Of a stretch of DNA of 64,000 nt, positions 16,106 to 24,648 are shown piece after piece. Origin of the DNA: Avedoeria sp964651245 (GTDB lineage: Bacteria; Chloroflexota; Anaerolineae; Epilineales; Epilineaceae); contig CAZYVI010000001.1 of the NCBI GenBank assembly GCA_964651245.1, forward strand, positions 1 to 64,000, given 5' to 3'. The translations under genes and the position numbers were made by a program. The notes under the pieces are model-generated. The model searched no databases. It saw nothing but the letters and a program-made list of their open reading frames with translations, and was not told where the DNA came from. Within the stretch, counting starts at the first letter, position 1. Each line of letters opens with the position of its first letter.

Positions 16106-16800
16106 CCGTCCCAGCGCGCCAGCGGCGCGGCGCGGGTCAGGCGCTGCCAGGCCAGCCGGCCACCCAGGTGCCGCGCGACGGCGTCGGCCACCTCGGCGGC
16201 CAGCGCCGCCGCATCCGGCGGCGTGCCGCCGTCCGGTGTCAACAGGTCGACATGCACCAGCGCGGCGCGGCAGCCCGGCGCCACGAACGCCTGCGCGCCG
16301 GGCGCGCCGTGCCAGGAGCGCGCCAGGGTCCGGTCGCCGCTGTCGACCAGGATGAGCTCGTTGATCGGCACCGTCTCCGGTCGCCCGTCGGCCGCGCCCA
16401 GCGGCGTGAACCCCTCGCAGCCGCGGCTGGGACGCAGCCAGAGGTCGCCGACGATGGCCGCAACGTCATACGCGGCGGTCGGGACGCCGTGGCGCAGCGA
16501 GACGGCGTTGAGGATGTCGGGCAGCGGGCCCTGCGACGGCACGCCGCGCGCCGTGGCCGCCCACGCCCGCAGCGCCGCCGGCGGCGGCACCGTCGCCGGC
16601 GGCAGGCCGACATCGGCGTAGGCGGCCCGCCAGGCGGCCTCGAGGTCGTCGCGGGCGACGGCCGCCGCCGACGCGCGGGCGAGCTCGTCGCGCGCGGCGC
16701 TGGCGGCGGGGGCGGTGCCGTCGAGCCCGACCGCCCAGCCGCTCAGCCGGACGAACGACGGCACCGGGCCGAACACGGCGCTGTCGATGCGCTCGATCAC
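16102..16800 (-). CDS. B3/B4 tRNA-binding-domain protein
   Basis: 232 aa. It matches the free-standing B3/B4 domain related to the editing domain of phenylalanyl-tRNA synthetase beta: AWRAAYADVGLPP, a middle segment LPDILNAVSLRHGVPTAAYD, GCEGFTPLG and a closing VHVDLLTP. Free-standing members are proposed to bind or edit misacylated tRNA, or to act on amino-acid-like ligands. The GTG start at 16800 overlaps the rmlD stop and the end overlaps the glycosyltransferase start, so it is firmly inside a sugar operon. That is an unexpected partner. The family call is from motif memory and is moderately sure. Confidence 0.7.
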   Translation of the reverse strand: MIERIDSAVFGPVPSFVRLSGWAVGLDGTAPAASAARDELARASAAAVARDDLEAAWRAAYADVGLPPATVPPPAALRAWAATARGVPSQGPLPDILNAVSLRHGVPTAAYDVAAIVGDLWLRPSRGCEGFTPLGAADGRPETVPINELILVDSGDRTLARSWHGAPGAQAFVAPGCRAALVHVDLLTPDGGTPPDAAALAAEVADAVARHLGGRLAWQRLTRAAPLARWDG

Positions 16801-17633
16801 GGGTCGACGCCGCCGCGGGCGAAGAAGCGGTCCAGCCCCTCGGTCCAGTGCGGCAGCGCGATGCCGAGCGCCGCGGCGGCGTCCTGCGCCAGCGCCGCGC
16901 ACACCGGCGGGCGGGCGAGGCGCTCGAAACGGTCGAGCCGCTCGATCGCGACCCCGGCGTGGCCGCTGCGGTCCAGCGCGGCGCGCGCCAGCTCCCAGCG
17001 GCTGCAGCTGCCGCGGTTGGCCAGATGGTAGGTGCCGAAGCGGCCCGTCTCGACCAGGGCGAGGATGCCGTCGGCGAGGTCGTCGCAGAAGGTCGGGTTG
17101 CCGAACTCGTTGTCGACCACGGCCAGCGGCCGACCCTCGCCCGCCAGCGCGACCATGCGCGAAACGAAGCTGCGGCCACCCAGGCCGTAGAGCCAGGCGG
17201 TCCGCACCACGTAGTGGCGCGGCGCGACCGACCGCACCAGGTGCTCGCCCGCCAGCTTCGACGCGCCGTAGACGCTCAACGGCGCCGGCGGGTCGGCCTC
17301 GGCATAGGGTGCGCCCTTGTGGCCGTCGAAGACGTAGTCGGTGCTGACCTGGACGATCGCCGCGCCGCTCGCCGCTGCCCCGCGGGCCGCCCGCCAGGCG
17401 CCGACGGCGTTGCGGCGAAACGCTTCGTCCGGCGCCCGCTCGCAGCCGTCGACGTCGGTGAGCGCCGCGGCGTTCACGACGACGTCGGCCGCCACGGCGG
17501 CGACGGACTCGACGGCGGCGTCGGCCGTCACGTCGATCCGGGCGCGGCCGGCGGCCACGACGTCGTGGGCGGCCGCCCGGCGGGCGAGGGCGCGGCCGAG
17601 CTGGCCGTCGGCGCCGAGGATGAGGATGCGCAT
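16797..17633 (-). CDS. rmlD: dTDP-4-dehydrorhamnose reductase
   Basis: 278 aa. An extended SDR: the NAD(P)H motif ILGADGQLGRALA begins at residue 4, then NAAALTDVDGCE, STDYVFDG, the catalytic YxxxK as YGASK, and VVRTAWLYG. It reduces dTDP-4-keto-L-rhamnose to dTDP-L-rhamnose, the last step of the RmlABCD pathway. rmlA, rmlB and rmlC are not in the window. It leads a three-gene overlapped operon with the B3/B4 protein and the GT2, consistent with building a rhamnose-containing glycan. Confidence 0.93.
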   Translation of the reverse strand: MRILILGADGQLGRALARRAAAHDVVAAGRARIDVTADAAVESVAAVAADVVVNAAALTDVDGCERAPDEAFRRNAVGAWRAARGAAASGAAIVQVSTDYVFDGHKGAPYAEADPPAPLSVYGASKLAGEHLVRSVAPRHYVVRTAWLYGLGGRSFVSRMVALAGEGRPLAVVDNEFGNPTFCDDLADGILALVETGRFGTYHLANRGSCSRWELARAALDRSGHAGVAIERLDRFERLARPPVCAALAQDAAAALGIALPHWTEGLDRFFARGGVDP

Positions 17634-17687
17634 GCGGCGTCCTGAGGGCGGCAGCCGCCGGCGGAAGGCGACGGCCCGGGCGTACGG

Positions 17688-17717
17688 TTTATGGGGCGGA
17701 TCGCCGGCGGCGGTCAA
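17688..17717 (-). promoter_or_regulatory. Possible promoter of the rmlD operon
   Basis: On the minus strand TTGACC (17717-17712) is followed after 18 bases by CATAAA (17693-17688), the only A/T-rich patch in the 255-base divergent region. The -10 is a poor match (4 of 6), so this is tentative. Confidence 0.35.
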
Positions 17718-17888
17718 GTCCGCCCGCCGGGCGCGCCGCCCGATCCACCGTAACAGCGCCGGCCGCTGCTCCGTCTTGACTGCGTGAACCCCCTGCCCGG
17801 CGGTCCGCCCCGGCCGAAGCATCCCCCGCATCGGCGGCCGAGGCCGGCTGGGCCACGCTCGACTGGCCCACATCCCAAGGAGGATCGG

Positions 17889-20378
17889 ATGGCTGCCCTG
17901 CCACGGCGCGCCGTTTGCCTGGCGCTCGCAACCCTGGCGCTGGTGCTCGTGACCGCGACGCTGCCCGGCCGCCTGGCCGGTGTGGCCTCCCCCCCCGCCG
18001 CCCACGCCCACCCAATGGCCCAAGAGGTGCCGGCCGGCAAGATCGTCGTCCGCGGCCGGATCGACTACATCGACCGCGAGAGCGACAAGTCGCACGCGGC
18101 GGCCGGCGTCCGGGTCGAGATCTGGGACAAGGACGAGGGCTTCCCGGACACGTCGAGCAAGCTCGGCGAGACGCGCACGGACATCCACGGCTACTTCGAG
18201 AGCGCGCCGCTGCCCAACCAGGACCGCGACGGCCCCGGCGGCGAGGCCGGCGTCACGGGCCAGGACGTCTACCTCAAGCTGTACAGCGACAACGGCGACG
18301 TCAAGCTGCTCCAGCTGGGAACGAACCGCGAGTTCGTCTGGCAGAGCTACGACCTCGACCGCGAGCAGGGCATCCTCCGCAACGTCAAGGACGGCGCCGT
18401 CGCCATGCCGCGGCTGCTGGTCCAGGAGACGGCGCGCGACGTCGAGGCGCTGTGGACGTTCGTCAACATGGCCGAGGCGTGGCTTTTCATGCAGTCGGCC
18501 AGCGGCGGCGACCCGGGCAAGGTGACCGGCTACTGGTCGCACGACAGCCAGGACGGTCCGCGCTACGACCCCGCCACCCGCGCGCTGACGTTCCGCGCCG
18601 ACACGGCCGGCTTCGCCGACGTCGTGGTCCAGCACACCGCCTATGCCCTGATCCACAACATCTACGGCACGCTCCCCGCGGCCTGGACGGCCTGCACCGC
18701 CGGCCCCGAGGAGACGATCAAGAGCGAGATCGACCCGTCGTGCGCGCTGCTACAGGGCTTCGCGACGTTCCTGCCGCTGGCGGTCTACCAGGAGGCGTTG
18801 TTCGAGTCGCAGGTCGTGCGCGCCCTCGACCTCGACGCGCCCAAGCCGCAGACGCCGGGCTGGAACAACGGTGACCGCGTGCCGGGCCGCGTCGCCGGCG
18901 CATTCTGGGACCTCTACGAGCACGACCAGAGCGTCGAGGAGTACGACACCTTCAACGGTACGTTCGCCGACATCTGGGAGGTCTTCCGGCAGCGCAACCC
19001 GACGACGTTCGCCGAGTGGTGGACGGGCTGGAAGGCGCTGGGCAAGGACGCCTGCGGCGCCGTGGGCAGCCTGTACCAGAACTCGATCGACTACTCGCGC
19101 GGCCTCCAGGTGGCGGCCATTCCCGACGTCGTCCTCGACGAGGACCAGTCGACCGTCGTCAACCTCCAGGCCTTTGTCACGAACACGGACTGTCCGCCCG
19201 ATCGCCTCAAGCTGGCGATCACGGACCACGGCGCGCCCGAGGCCGGGGTCGAGCTGATCGCGGGCACGCTGATGATCAGCGTCACGCCGCAGGCGAACTG
19301 GTTCGGCCAGACCACGGTCCGCATCGCGATCAGCGACGGGCCGCGGACGGTCAACACCACCTTCAAGGTCATCGTGCGCTCGGTGAACGACTGCCCGCGG
19401 ATCGCCCCGCGGATCGCCGACCCGGGCTCGGTCCGCTACGGCGAGACGATCACGATCGACCTCGCCGGCCACGGCTCCGACATCGAGACCGCGACCGCCC
19501 AGCTGCAGTGGCGGGCCGACATCGAGCCGCAGTACAAGGAGATCACCGTCAGCGGCAACGGCACGCTGCAGTTGGTGTTCTCGCTCAGCCCGGCCGTCAT
19601 CACCGACTACTCGGCCCTGGTGGACATCGTCCTCGCCGACGCCGACGGCTGCGAGGTGCGCCAGCCGATCGCCCTGAACTGGACCGAGCGCCCCAACCAA
19701 CCGCCGATCATCTGGATGGACCGCCTGGTGCGGGAGTACGAAGCGCCGGTGAACACGACGATCCACGTCGACCTGACCGACGTCGCCGGCGACGCCGAGG
19801 ACGGACCCGACCCGCTGGAGTGGTTCGTCGAGAACTCGGGCGACCTCGACGCCACCGTGCTCAAGACCTCCAAGCGCACCTTCGACTTCATCCCGAAGCC
19901 CGACTTCGTCGGCAGCACCTTCCCGGAGCTGGCCGTCAAGGACTCCAAGGGCCTGCAGGCCACGGCCGGCATCACGCTGACGTGGGTGATCACGAACGCC
20001 AAGCCGGTCATCCTGCGCAACCTGCTCCTGGGCAAGACGGCCGGCGCCAGCAAGGGCGGCCGCCCGAGCCCGGCGGCCTGCTACCCGTTGGCCAACAAGG
20101 CCATCGACGCCGACGACCCCCAGACCAGCCTGCTGTGGTTCGTGAGGGACTTCAACACCGACAACCTGACGATCACCGGCCAGGGCACCCAGGCGGTGTG
20201 CGTGCGGCCGCGCCCGGGCTTCGTCGGCTGCGAGGCCGCGCGCTTCGTGGTCCGCGACCCCAAGGGCGGCACCGACAGCCACGAGGTCACGACCTGCTGG
20301 CGCGAGATCAAGATCGCGCTGCCGTACCTTCAGAAGCCGGCCCGCAACGGCGCGGCGGCGCTGAGCCGCGGCCGGTAG
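17889..20378 (+). CDS. Exported multidomain protein on a degenerate metalloprotease scaffold
   Basis: 829 aa. Signal peptide with cleavage near AHAHP (~residue 40). About residues 50-140 form a beta-sandwich with TDIHGYFES, as in carboxypeptidase-regulatory-like domains. Residues ~230-400 resemble exported gluzincin-type proteases whose site reads HEYGH with a downstream Glu in a SEGFA context. Here the site is HTAYA (His249, Thr250, Ala253) and the third ligand is Gln289 (LLQGFATF), so zinc binding is not expected. The context motifs GRVAGAFWDLYE and FAEWWTGWKALG are kept. Residues ~410-800 are three or four cadherin/Ig-like repeats (VVLDEDQSTVVNLQAFV; NQPPIIWMD). It ends IALPYLQKPAR, the LP-type signature. 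GGAGG six bases before the ATG fixes the start. The enzyme-family link is from pattern memory. Confidence 0.7.
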   Translation: MAALPRRAVCLALATLALVLVTATLPGRLAGVASPPAAHAHPMAQEVPAGKIVVRGRIDYIDRESDKSHAAAGVRVEIWDKDEGFPDTSSKLGETRTDIHGYFESAPLPNQDRDGPGGEAGVTGQDVYLKLYSDNGDVKLLQLGTNREFVWQSYDLDREQGILRNVKDGAVAMPRLLVQETARDVEALWTFVNMAEAWLFMQSASGGDPGKVTGYWSHDSQDGPRYDPATRALTFRADTAGFADVVVQHTAYALIHNIYGTLPAAWTACTAGPEETIKSEIDPSCALLQGFATFLPLAVYQEALFESQVVRALDLDAPKPQTPGWNNGDRVPGRVAGAFWDLYEHDQSVEEYDTFNGTFADIWEVFRQRNPTTFAEWWTGWKALGKDACGAVGSLYQNSIDYSRGLQVAAIPDVVLDEDQSTVVNLQAFVTNTDCPPDRLKLAITDHGAPEAGVELIAGTLMISVTPQANWFGQTTVRIAISDGPRTVNTTFKVIVRSVNDCPRIAPRIADPGSVRYGETITIDLAGHGSDIETATAQLQWRADIEPQYKEITVSGNGTLQLVFSLSPAVITDYSALVDIVLADADGCEVRQPIALNWTERPNQPPIIWMDRLVREYEAPVNTTIHVDLTDVAGDAEDGPDPLEWFVENSGDLDATVLKTSKRTFDFIPKPDFVGSTFPELAVKDSKGLQATAGITLTWVITNAKPVILRNLLLGKTAGASKGGRPSPAACYPLANKAIDADDPQTSLLWFVRDFNTDNLTITGQGTQAVCVRPRPGFVGCEAARFVVRDPKGGTDSHEVTTCWREIKIALPYLQKPARNGAAALSRGR

Positions 20379-20418
20379 CCCCGCGCGGCGGTCGGTCCGC
20401 CGCCCTCGATCGAGTCCC

Positions 20419-20454
20419 CCGGGGCGGGCGCTGGCGACGGCGCCCGCCCCGGTT
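20419..20454 (+). terminator. 13-bp hairpin terminator
   Basis: CCGGGGCGGGCGC (20419-20431) pairs perfectly with 20440-20452 around an 8-base loop and is followed by TT. It lies 41 bases after the stop of the preceding gene and before the next promoter. Confidence 0.65.
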
Positions 20455-20519
20455 GGCGTGGCGCCGGCGGGGCGGCGGCGACCGCGGGCGCGCAGCGGCG
20501 CGTGGGTCGTTAAGGTCGA

Positions 20520-20551
20520 TTTACAGAGGCCATGGGCCCGTGTGATATACT
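20520..20551 (+). promoter_or_regulatory. Promoter of the extracellular nuclease gene
   Basis: Extended -10 TGATATACT (20543-20551). TTTACA at 20520-20525 could serve as -35, but with a long 20-base spacer. The ATG is 71 bases downstream. Confidence 0.6.
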
Positions 20552-20621
20552 GCCGGCGCCCCGCCCAGCCGCCCGCCGGCCACGTCGCCCGGCCGGCCGC
20601 GACCCGCCAGGAGCCCCGGCC

Positions 20622-22991
20622 ATGCCGCAGCCCCCCCGCGCGCCCGCCGCCCTGCGCGCCGCGCTCATCGCCGCCGCCGTGGCCTGCGCCGCGGTCGCCG
20701 CGCGCCCCGGCGACGGCGGCGGGCGGCGCGTCGCGGCCCAGGCGCCGCTGCCCGTGACGATCTGCGAGATCCAGGGCGACGGTCCGGCGACGATGGCGAC
20801 GACCGCCACCGTCACGACCGAGGGCGTCGTCACCAGCGCCGCGGTGCGCGTCGAGCCGTACGGCTTCACCCTCGAGGCGCCGGGCTGCGACGACCGGCCG
20901 GAGACGAGCGACGGGTTGTTCGTCTACGTGCCGCGCGACCTCTCCGCCGAGGTCGCCGGTCGCGTCGCCGTCGGCCGCCGGGTGCGGGTGGTCGGGCGCG
21001 CCAAGGAGTACCAGGGCCTGACCGAGCTCGTCCTCGACGACGCCCAGGTCGTCGATTTGGGGCCGGCGGCGCTGCCGGCGCCCGCGGCGCTGACGCTGCC
21101 CGACGACCCGGCGGCGGTCGAGGCAGCCCTCGAGCGCTACGAGGGGATGCGGGTGTCGCTGCCGCCGTCGCGGGCCGTCGGCGGCACCGACGCCTACGGC
21201 GAGGTGTCGGTCGTCGAGGCCACGCTGCCGCTGTCGCACGTGCTGCGCGGGGCGCTGACCGGCCGCCTGGCCACCGTGATCGCCCCCCACGACTGGCCGG
21301 TCGTGACGCAGGGCGACACGCTCGCGGGCGTCGCCGGGCCGCTGTTCTACTCCTACGGCGAGTACAAGGTCGTCGTCGACGACTGGGCGACGGTGGCGGT
21401 GACCTCGGGCGAGCGTCGGCCGCAGCGCTGGGTCGAGGCCGGCCCCGGCGAGCTCACGGCGGCCACGTTCAACGTCGAGAACCTGTTCGACGACGTCGAC
21501 GACCCCGGCAAGCAGGACACCGAGGGCTCCTACTTCCCACGCACGCGGGCCGACTACGAGGCGTTCGTCGGGCACCGGGCGCGGGCCATCGCCGATCAGC
21601 TGCGCTGGCCGGACATCGTCTCGATCGAGGAGGTCGAGAAGCTGCCGGTGCTGCGCGACCTGGCCGCCCACCCGCTGCTGGCGCCCGGCCGCTACGACGC
21701 CGTGCTCATCGAGGGGCCCGACCCGCGCGGGATCGACGTCGGCGTGCTCTACGACCGGGCGGTCTTCGCGCTGCGGTCCGTCGAGCAGCGCCAGAAGTGC
21801 ATGACCGCCGCCGAGGCCGGACCGGCCGCGATCGCCGGCGAGGCGTGCGCGCTCCCCGGCGACGGCCCGGGCGCTGCCTCGGGCGTGCCGATCTTCGCCC
21901 GGCCGCCGCTCGTCGTCCGGCTGGCGCTGCGCGACACCGACGCGCGCCTGACGGTGATCGCCAACCACTTCAAAAGCAAGGGCGGCGCCAGCGAGGCCGA
22001 GACGATGCAGACCCGGCTCCTCCAGGCGCGGCACGTGGCGGCGCTCGTGGCCGAGCTCAGCGCCGCCGACCCGACCGCACCGGTGTTCGTGATGGGCGAC
22101 CTCAACGAGTTCGAGGATTGGCCGCCGATCCAGGAGCTGGTGGGCGACGGCCGGCTGACCCTGCTGCACGACCGGGTGCCGGCCGAGGCGAACTACACCT
22201 ACATCTTCAACGGCGTGGCGCAGAACCTCGACTACATCCTGGTGCCGCCGGCGTTCGCCACCGCCCAGGTGATCGACGCCGGCCCGGTCCACTTCAACAC
22301 CGACTTCCCGTCGCGGCCGCCCGCCGACCGCGAGCCGCCGCCGCCCCCGTTCGAGACGTCGCGCGTCAGCGACCACGACCCGTTCGCCGTCCGCTTCCGG
22401 CGCTGGGGCGCGCCGCGCTTCGCGGTCCACCTGCCGGCGCTGCTGCGGCACGAGGTGTTCCCGACGCCGGCCGGCTGCGACGAGCCGACGCCGGCGGCCG
22501 CGACGGCGACCCCGGCGGCGACGGCGCCGACCGGCACCGCGCCCACGCCGGCGCCGACGGCCGCCGGCGCGACGCCGACCACGCCGGCCGGTGCGGTGCC
22601 GCGCTCACCGCTGCGCATCGCCACGCTGTTCTACGATGGCGTCGTGCCACAGACCGAGGCGGACGAGTACATCGAGATCGAGAACGTGGCGGCAGAGGCG
22701 GTGTCGCTGGCGGGCTGGACCGTGGCCTCGCTGCGCGGCGAAGGGCAGGTCTTCGCCTTCCCGGCTGCGGCGTCCATCGCGCCCGGCGCGCGCTGCCGCG
22801 TCTACACGAACGAGGACCACCCCGAGCGGCCGTGCGCGTTCCGCTGGGGCAGCGACCAGGGCATCTGGAACAACAGCGGCGACAAGGCCGAGCTGCGCGA
22901 CCCGAGCGGGGCGGTCATCGACCACCGCTGCTACGGCGCCGCGCCGTGGGGCGGGCTGTGCGGCGAGGCCACGCCGACGCCGGCGCCGTAA
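20622..22991 (+). CDS. Extracellular endonuclease/exonuclease/phosphatase with lamin-tail domain
   Basis: 789 aa. Signal peptide; an OB-like region at ~45-155 (VTTEGVVTSAAVRVEPYGF) as in ExeM/NucH nucleases; an endonuclease/exonuclease/phosphatase domain at ~285-590 with the metal and catalytic motifs FNVENLFDDV, IEEVEK, ANHFKSKGG, MGDLNEFEDW and SDHDPFAVRF, all intact. Next comes AVHLPALLRHEVFPTP, the LP-type motif, here internal. A Thr/Pro/Ala linker leads to a lamin-tail domain (~665-780, EYIEIENVAAEAVSLAGW). It should hydrolyse extracellular DNA or phosphodiesters at the cell surface. Unlike its neighbours, its catalytic residues look complete. Confidence 0.88.
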   Translation: MPQPPRAPAALRAALIAAAVACAAVAARPGDGGGRRVAAQAPLPVTICEIQGDGPATMATTATVTTEGVVTSAAVRVEPYGFTLEAPGCDDRPETSDGLFVYVPRDLSAEVAGRVAVGRRVRVVGRAKEYQGLTELVLDDAQVVDLGPAALPAPAALTLPDDPAAVEAALERYEGMRVSLPPSRAVGGTDAYGEVSVVEATLPLSHVLRGALTGRLATVIAPHDWPVVTQGDTLAGVAGPLFYSYGEYKVVVDDWATVAVTSGERRPQRWVEAGPGELTAATFNVENLFDDVDDPGKQDTEGSYFPRTRADYEAFVGHRARAIADQLRWPDIVSIEEVEKLPVLRDLAAHPLLAPGRYDAVLIEGPDPRGIDVGVLYDRAVFALRSVEQRQKCMTAAEAGPAAIAGEACALPGDGPGAASGVPIFARPPLVVRLALRDTDARLTVIANHFKSKGGASEAETMQTRLLQARHVAALVAELSAADPTAPVFVMGDLNEFEDWPPIQELVGDGRLTLLHDRVPAEANYTYIFNGVAQNLDYILVPPAFATAQVIDAGPVHFNTDFPSRPPADREPPPPPFETSRVSDHDPFAVRFRRWGAPRFAVHLPALLRHEVFPTPAGCDEPTPAAATATPAATAPTGTAPTPAPTAAGATPTTPAGAVPRSPLRIATLFYDGVVPQTEADEYIEIENVAAEAVSLAGWTVASLRGEGQVFAFPAAASIAPGARCRVYTNEDHPERPCAFRWGSDQGIWNNSGDKAELRDPSGAVIDHRCYGAAPWGGLCGEATPTPAP

Positions 22992-23030
22992 CGCGCGCGG
23001 CCTACCGAGGCGGCGGCGCGCACGGCGCCG

Positions 23031-24611
23031 TCAGCCGGCCGCGGCAGCGGCCAGGCGCTTGAGCGCCCCGAGGTCGCGCTTGCCGGTGCCCAGGACGGGG
23101 ATCGCCTCGACGGCGTACACGTCCGCGGCGCGCGGGCGCCACAGGGCCGGCATGGCGTCGAGCGCCCCGAACAGCGTGTCCGGCTCCGCCGGCAGCGCCC
23201 CGGCGTGGAGGACGATGAGCCGCTCGCCGCGCTTGGCGTCGGGCACGGCGCACACGGCCACCTGGACGCCGTCGTCGGGATAGCGCTCGGCCAGCCAGCC
23301 CTGCAACGCGCCCTCGACGGCGTCGAGCGGCACCATCTCGCCGCCGACCTTGGCGAAGCGGGCCAGCCGGCCGGTGATCCGGATGCACCCGTCGGCGTCG
23401 ATCGCGGCCATGTCGCCGGTGTTGTAGCCGCCGTGGACGAACGCCGCCGCGGTGAGGTCGTCGCGGCCCAGGTAGCCCAGCATCCGCGACGGCGAGCGCA
23501 CCACGAGCAGGCCCTCGCGACCGTCGGGCAGCCGTTCGAGCGTCTCGGGATCGACGGTAAAGACCTCGACGCCCGGCAGCGGCTGGCCGACCGTGCCCTC
23601 GCGGATGTCGCCCGGCCGGTTCACGCTCACGACCGGCGCCAGCTCGGTGCAGCCGTAGCCCTCCAGCAGCGCCGCCGGCGCGTAGCGATCGCGGAACGCG
23701 GCGTGCAGCTCGGGCGCGCACTTCTCGGCGCCGACGACGCCGAAGCGCAGCGCCGCGAACTGCTCGGGCGGCACCTTGCGCAGGTAGCTCCGGACGAACG
23801 TCGGCGTGCTGATCACGTACCCGGCGCCGGTCTGGGCCGCCAGGGCGCCGATGCCGGCCGCGTCGAGCGGGTCGGGATGGGCGGCGATGCGAATGCCGTA
23901 GGCCAGGCACATCCACATCCCGGGCACCAGCCCGAAGCTGTGGAACAGCGGCAGCGACGTGAGCAGCGTGGCGCTGTCGGGGGCGATGCCGACATGCGCG
24001 ATCATCGCCCCGCAGTTGGCCAGCACCTGGCGGTGGGTCAGCTGGACACCCTTGGGGTCGCCGGTCGTGCCGGACGAGAAGATGATCGTCGCCACGTCGT
24101 CCGGCCGGGCGCGGTCGAGCCAGCGCGCCGGCAGAGCGATGACGCGGACCATGGCCGCCACCACCGCCACCTTCGAGAGCTGGCCGAGCAGATCCTCGGC
24201 CAACACGACCCGGCCGGGCAGCGCCGGCTGGCCGAGTCGCTCGAGGTAGCGGCGCGACGAGACGATCGTCCGCAGCCCGGCCAGCTCGGCCATGCGGGCC
24301 AGCTGCGCCTCGCCGGCGGTGTGGTTGAGGTTGACGCTCGTACGGCCGCCGAGGGCCAGGGCTAGGTTCACCACGGCCCCGCCGCGGCTGGGCGGCAGCA
24401 GGACGCCGACCCGACGCTCGTCGTCGGCCAGCCCCAGCGCGTCGCGGACGACGAGCGCGGCGGCGGCCAGCCGCAGCCGCGAGAGCCGGCCGGCGCGCTC
24501 CTCGACCGCCGTCCGGCCCCAGCGCCCGCGCGCCCGCGCCAGCGCCGCCGCGCCCAGCGTCCGCCGGTCGCGCGCGCTCGCCGCCATCGCCTCGTCGTAC
24601 GTCATCCGCAT
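23031..24611 (-). CDS. AMP-dependent acyl ligase (Aas/long-chain acyl-ACP or -CoA ligase type)
   Basis: 526 aa. ANL-superfamily motifs in order: IIFSSGTTGDPKGVQLTH (ATP loop), SLPLFHSFGLVPG, GYGCTELAPVVSVN, YNTGDMAAIDADG, and LGTGKRDLGALK with the A10 lysine. The ELAPVVSVN form and overall length resemble the ligase half of Aas (acyl-ACP synthetase). The acyltransferase half is absent. Start: the ATG at 24611 has GGAGG seven bases ahead; an ATG 24 bases further upstream lacks one. It lies 37 bases downstream of mutS2 on the same strand and is probably co-transcribed. The substrate (fatty acid to CoA or ACP) is inferred. Confidence 0.85.
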   Translation of the reverse strand: MRMTYDEAMAASARDRRTLGAAALARARGRWGRTAVEERAGRLSRLRLAAAALVVRDALGLADDERRVGVLLPPSRGGAVVNLALALGGRTSVNLNHTAGEAQLARMAELAGLRTIVSSRRYLERLGQPALPGRVVLAEDLLGQLSKVAVVAAMVRVIALPARWLDRARPDDVATIIFSSGTTGDPKGVQLTHRQVLANCGAMIAHVGIAPDSATLLTSLPLFHSFGLVPGMWMCLAYGIRIAAHPDPLDAAGIGALAAQTGAGYVISTPTFVRSYLRKVPPEQFAALRFGVVGAEKCAPELHAAFRDRYAPAALLEGYGCTELAPVVSVNRPGDIREGTVGQPLPGVEVFTVDPETLERLPDGREGLLVVRSPSRMLGYLGRDDLTAAAFVHGGYNTGDMAAIDADGCIRITGRLARFAKVGGEMVPLDAVEGALQGWLAERYPDDGVQVAVCAVPDAKRGERLIVLHAGALPAEPDTLFGALDAMPALWRPRAADVYAVEAIPVLGTGKRDLGALKRLAAAAAG

Positions 24612-24648
24612 CGGGCTGCCTCCGTTGCCCCGCACCCCTTGGCCACGC

